Positions 6,806 through 8,005 of a DNA stretch of 8,005 nucleotides are shown here, piece after piece (position 1 is the stretch's first letter; each line of letters begins with the position of its first letter). The stretch is from an uncultured Haloferula sp. (GTDB lineage Bacteria; Verrucomicrobiota; Verrucomicrobiae; Verrucomicrobiales; Akkermansiaceae): the NCBI GenBank assembly GCA_946481625.1, contig CAMLOZ010000135.1:1-8005 (forward strand). Direction: 5' to 3'. The translations under genes were made by a program, and so were the position numbers. The notes beneath the pieces were generated by a model. That model ran no database searches, was not told the DNA's origin, and was given only the letters and a program-made list of their open reading frames with translations.

Positions 6806-6836
6806 CGCTCTCCGGGATCACTGTCCCACACCGCTC

Positions 6837-7550
6837 ATGAAGCCTTTCCTTGCCGCCGCTTTTCTCTTCGCCGCCGTCGCCCCGCTCCGTGCGCAGGCAC
6901 CCGATCCGAACCAAATGATCCGGAACATCCGGCTCTCCGCGACCCTGCAGGAGTTCGATCTCAACGGCTCGATCCGGGGTGGCGGGAAAAAGTTCCCCAT
7001 CGGGCTCGCCGTGCGCGAGGAGAACATGCAGTTCAACCTCGGCAACGGGGAGCGCTTCCACATCCGGCTCGGCGACGAGAAGGCCGACCTTTTAACCGTC
7101 GCGGACGACGGCAAGACGACGCGGTTTCCCGCCGGCAAGCTTTCCCAGTCGATCGCTACGACCGACGTCACCTATGAAGACCTGACGCTGCGTTTCCTTT
7201 ATTGGCCCAATGCGCAGTTGGAGGGGGAGGAGAACATGAACGGTGCGGACTGCCATCGCATCCGTCTCGAGAATCCTGGCGGGCAAGGGGCTTACAAGGT
7301 CGTTTATGTCTGGGTGCACAAGAGATACGGTGCCTTTTGGCAGATCCGAGCTCACGACCGGGCGGGCAAGCCGATCAAGGAATTCCTGGTCAACGACGTG
7401 ATGCAGCTTCCGGGAAAGAAGGCTTACACGGTGAAGTCGATGCGGGTGAACACGTTGGAAGAGCGGGGAAAGGAATACCGCACCAAATCGGTGACTTATC
7501 TGGACTTCGAGAACCCGAAGAAGCGTCCGCCCGCAGGCCCCAAGCGCTAG
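6837..7550 (+). CDS. LolA-like secreted protein (outer membrane lipoprotein-sorting protein family)
   Basis: A 237-residue protein. Residues 1-20 are a Sec signal peptide (MKPF, hydrophobic LAAAFLFAAVA, cut near LRAQA). The mature part fits the LolA-like beta-sheet family (often named outer membrane lipoprotein-sorting protein). Seen are TDVTYEDLTLRFLYWP (109-124), then EGEENMNGADCHRIRLENP (129-147), AYKVVYVWVHKRYGAFWQIRAHD (152-174) and a final strand region TKSVTYLDFENPKK. Family members are thought to carry or bind hydrophobic ligands in the periplasm; ligand and partners here are unknown. The ATG at 6837 is chosen because the signal peptide begins there; upstream codons of the same frame lie in the divergent promoter region. 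No Shine-Dalgarno sequence is visible. No exporter or lolB-like partner is adjacent, so a lipoprotein-sorting role is not shown. The stop codon interlocks with that of the convergent hydrolase gene through CTAG. Confidence 0.75.
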   Translation: MKPFLAAAFLFAAVAPLRAQAPDPNQMIRNIRLSATLQEFDLNGSIRGGGKKFPIGLAVREENMQFNLGNGERFHIRLGDEKADLLTVADDGKTTRFPAGKLSQSIATTDVTYEDLTLRFLYWPNAQLEGEENMNGADCHRIRLENPGGQGAYKVVYVWVHKRYGAFWQIRAHDRAGKPIKEFLVNDVMQLPGKKAYTVKSMRVNTLEERGKEYRTKSVTYLDFENPKKRPPAGPKR

Positions 7551-8005
7551 GCGTCCTCCGCAAGGAAAGCGTTCGACCGCCGTTCGCTACCCATCGTCGT
7601 GGATGGCCCGTGACCTGGAAGGAGGATGGTCTCCGGGGGCAGGGTCATCACTTCGGCCCGAAGCGAGCTTAGCGCCTGCCGGTAAGGTTCCCCGGGGGCA
7701 CAGCCACCCATCGACCCGGCGAAGAGCGCATCCCCGGTCACGCAAACGGTCGTGTCCAATCCCTCGATCACATAGCCGACCGCCCCCCGGCAGTGACCCG
7801 GAAGACCGATCACACGGATGTCGAGCATGCCGCAGCGGAGGCGATCTCCGGGTTCAGGCCATGTCCCGCCGGGATGTCGTGCCATGCCACCCAATCCTCG
7901 CAAGCCGCCGATGTGATCGCCGTGCTCGTGGGTGATGAGGACGTCCACGGAGGAAATGCCAAGACCCTCCAAGGCCCTCCGGACATCGTTCGGGCCATCC
8001 CCGGT
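7547..8005 (-). CDS. Glyoxalase-II-like metallo-beta-lactamase-fold hydrolase (5' partial)
   Basis: The frame is open to the window edge, so the N-terminus is missing; 152 residues are visible, and the apparent start at 7972 (TTG) is internal. The visible residues begin TGDGPNDV, the usual TGxG turn of the fold. The metal site is complete as far as seen: THEHGDH (25-31), GH in IGLPGHCRGAVGY (His71), D in CVTGDALFAGS (Asp92) and H in LLPGHGPSTTMGSE (His132). The LFAGSMG and LPGHGPSTT...ER..N elements place it near hydroxyacylglutathione hydrolase (GloB-like) proteins. These cleave thioesters, but many relatives act on other substrates. The stretch between THEHGDH and LPGH is short, only 39 residues, so this is a compact version. 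Probably cytoplasmic, binding two metals such as zinc (family knowledge). Confidence 0.85.
   Translation of the reverse strand, partial: TGDGPNDVRRALEGLGISSVDVLITHEHGDHIGGLRGLGGMARHPGGTWPEPGDRLRCGMLDIRVIGLPGHCRGAVGYVIEGLDTTVCVTGDALFAGSMGGCAPGEPYRQALSSLRAEVMTLPPETILLPGHGPSTTMGSERRSNAFLAEDA

Noticed and set aside
6751..6818. Inverted repeat ATCCCGG / CCGGGAT
   Set aside because: Only 7 bp, with arms 54 bases apart; easily expected by chance in GC-rich DNA.

Overview
The window is a GC-rich, gene-dense bacterial chromosome segment carrying seven intact or edge-truncated protein genes and one gene remnant. The gene content suggests a member of Verrucomicrobiota, perhaps a Luteolibacter- or Haloferula-like organism. 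It combines a membrane-fused spermidine-synthase-like protein, a YihY-type membrane protein, secreted GH76 and GH97 glycan enzymes, and a LolA-like periplasmic protein. None of the six visible gene starts has a convincing, well-spaced Shine-Dalgarno sequence. The taxonomic guess is inference from gene families and style, not from a marker gene.

Left part (1-2714, + strand): the 3' part of a fused multi-membrane/spermidine-synthase-like protein is followed, after 50 bp, by a YihY/BrkB-family inner-membrane protein. The latter starts at a GTG directly behind an extended -10 element, so it may be leaderless. Middle (2678-4142, - strand): a secreted GH76-type alpha-1,6-mannanase-like enzyme lies immediately downstream of an orphan C-terminal domain of a GH97 enzyme. 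The GH97 N-terminal and barrel domains are gone, and an EF-hand lipoprotein gene (4244-4834, +) occupies that place. Right-middle (4850-6656, - strand): a GT-A type glycosyltransferase-like protein sits downstream of a winged-helix/HrgA-like (COG2958-like) protein. Right end: a LolA-like secreted protein (6837-7550, +) converges on a glyoxalase-II-like metallo-beta-lactamase-fold hydrolase that runs off the window.

The genes do not form one obvious pathway. GH76 and the GH97 remnant point to a former glycan-degradation locus that has decayed. The other genes look like individual housekeeping or envelope functions, packed as convergent pairs with tiny gaps or overlapping 3' ends. I found no RNA gene, CRISPR array, insertion sequence or complete mobile element, and no stretch over 300 bases without a gene. 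I see no convincing new multi-gene system. The items most worth a second look are the GH97 remnant, the HrgA-like protein with an apparently degenerate nuclease motif, the start-codon architecture, and the palindromes upstream of the LolA-like gene.
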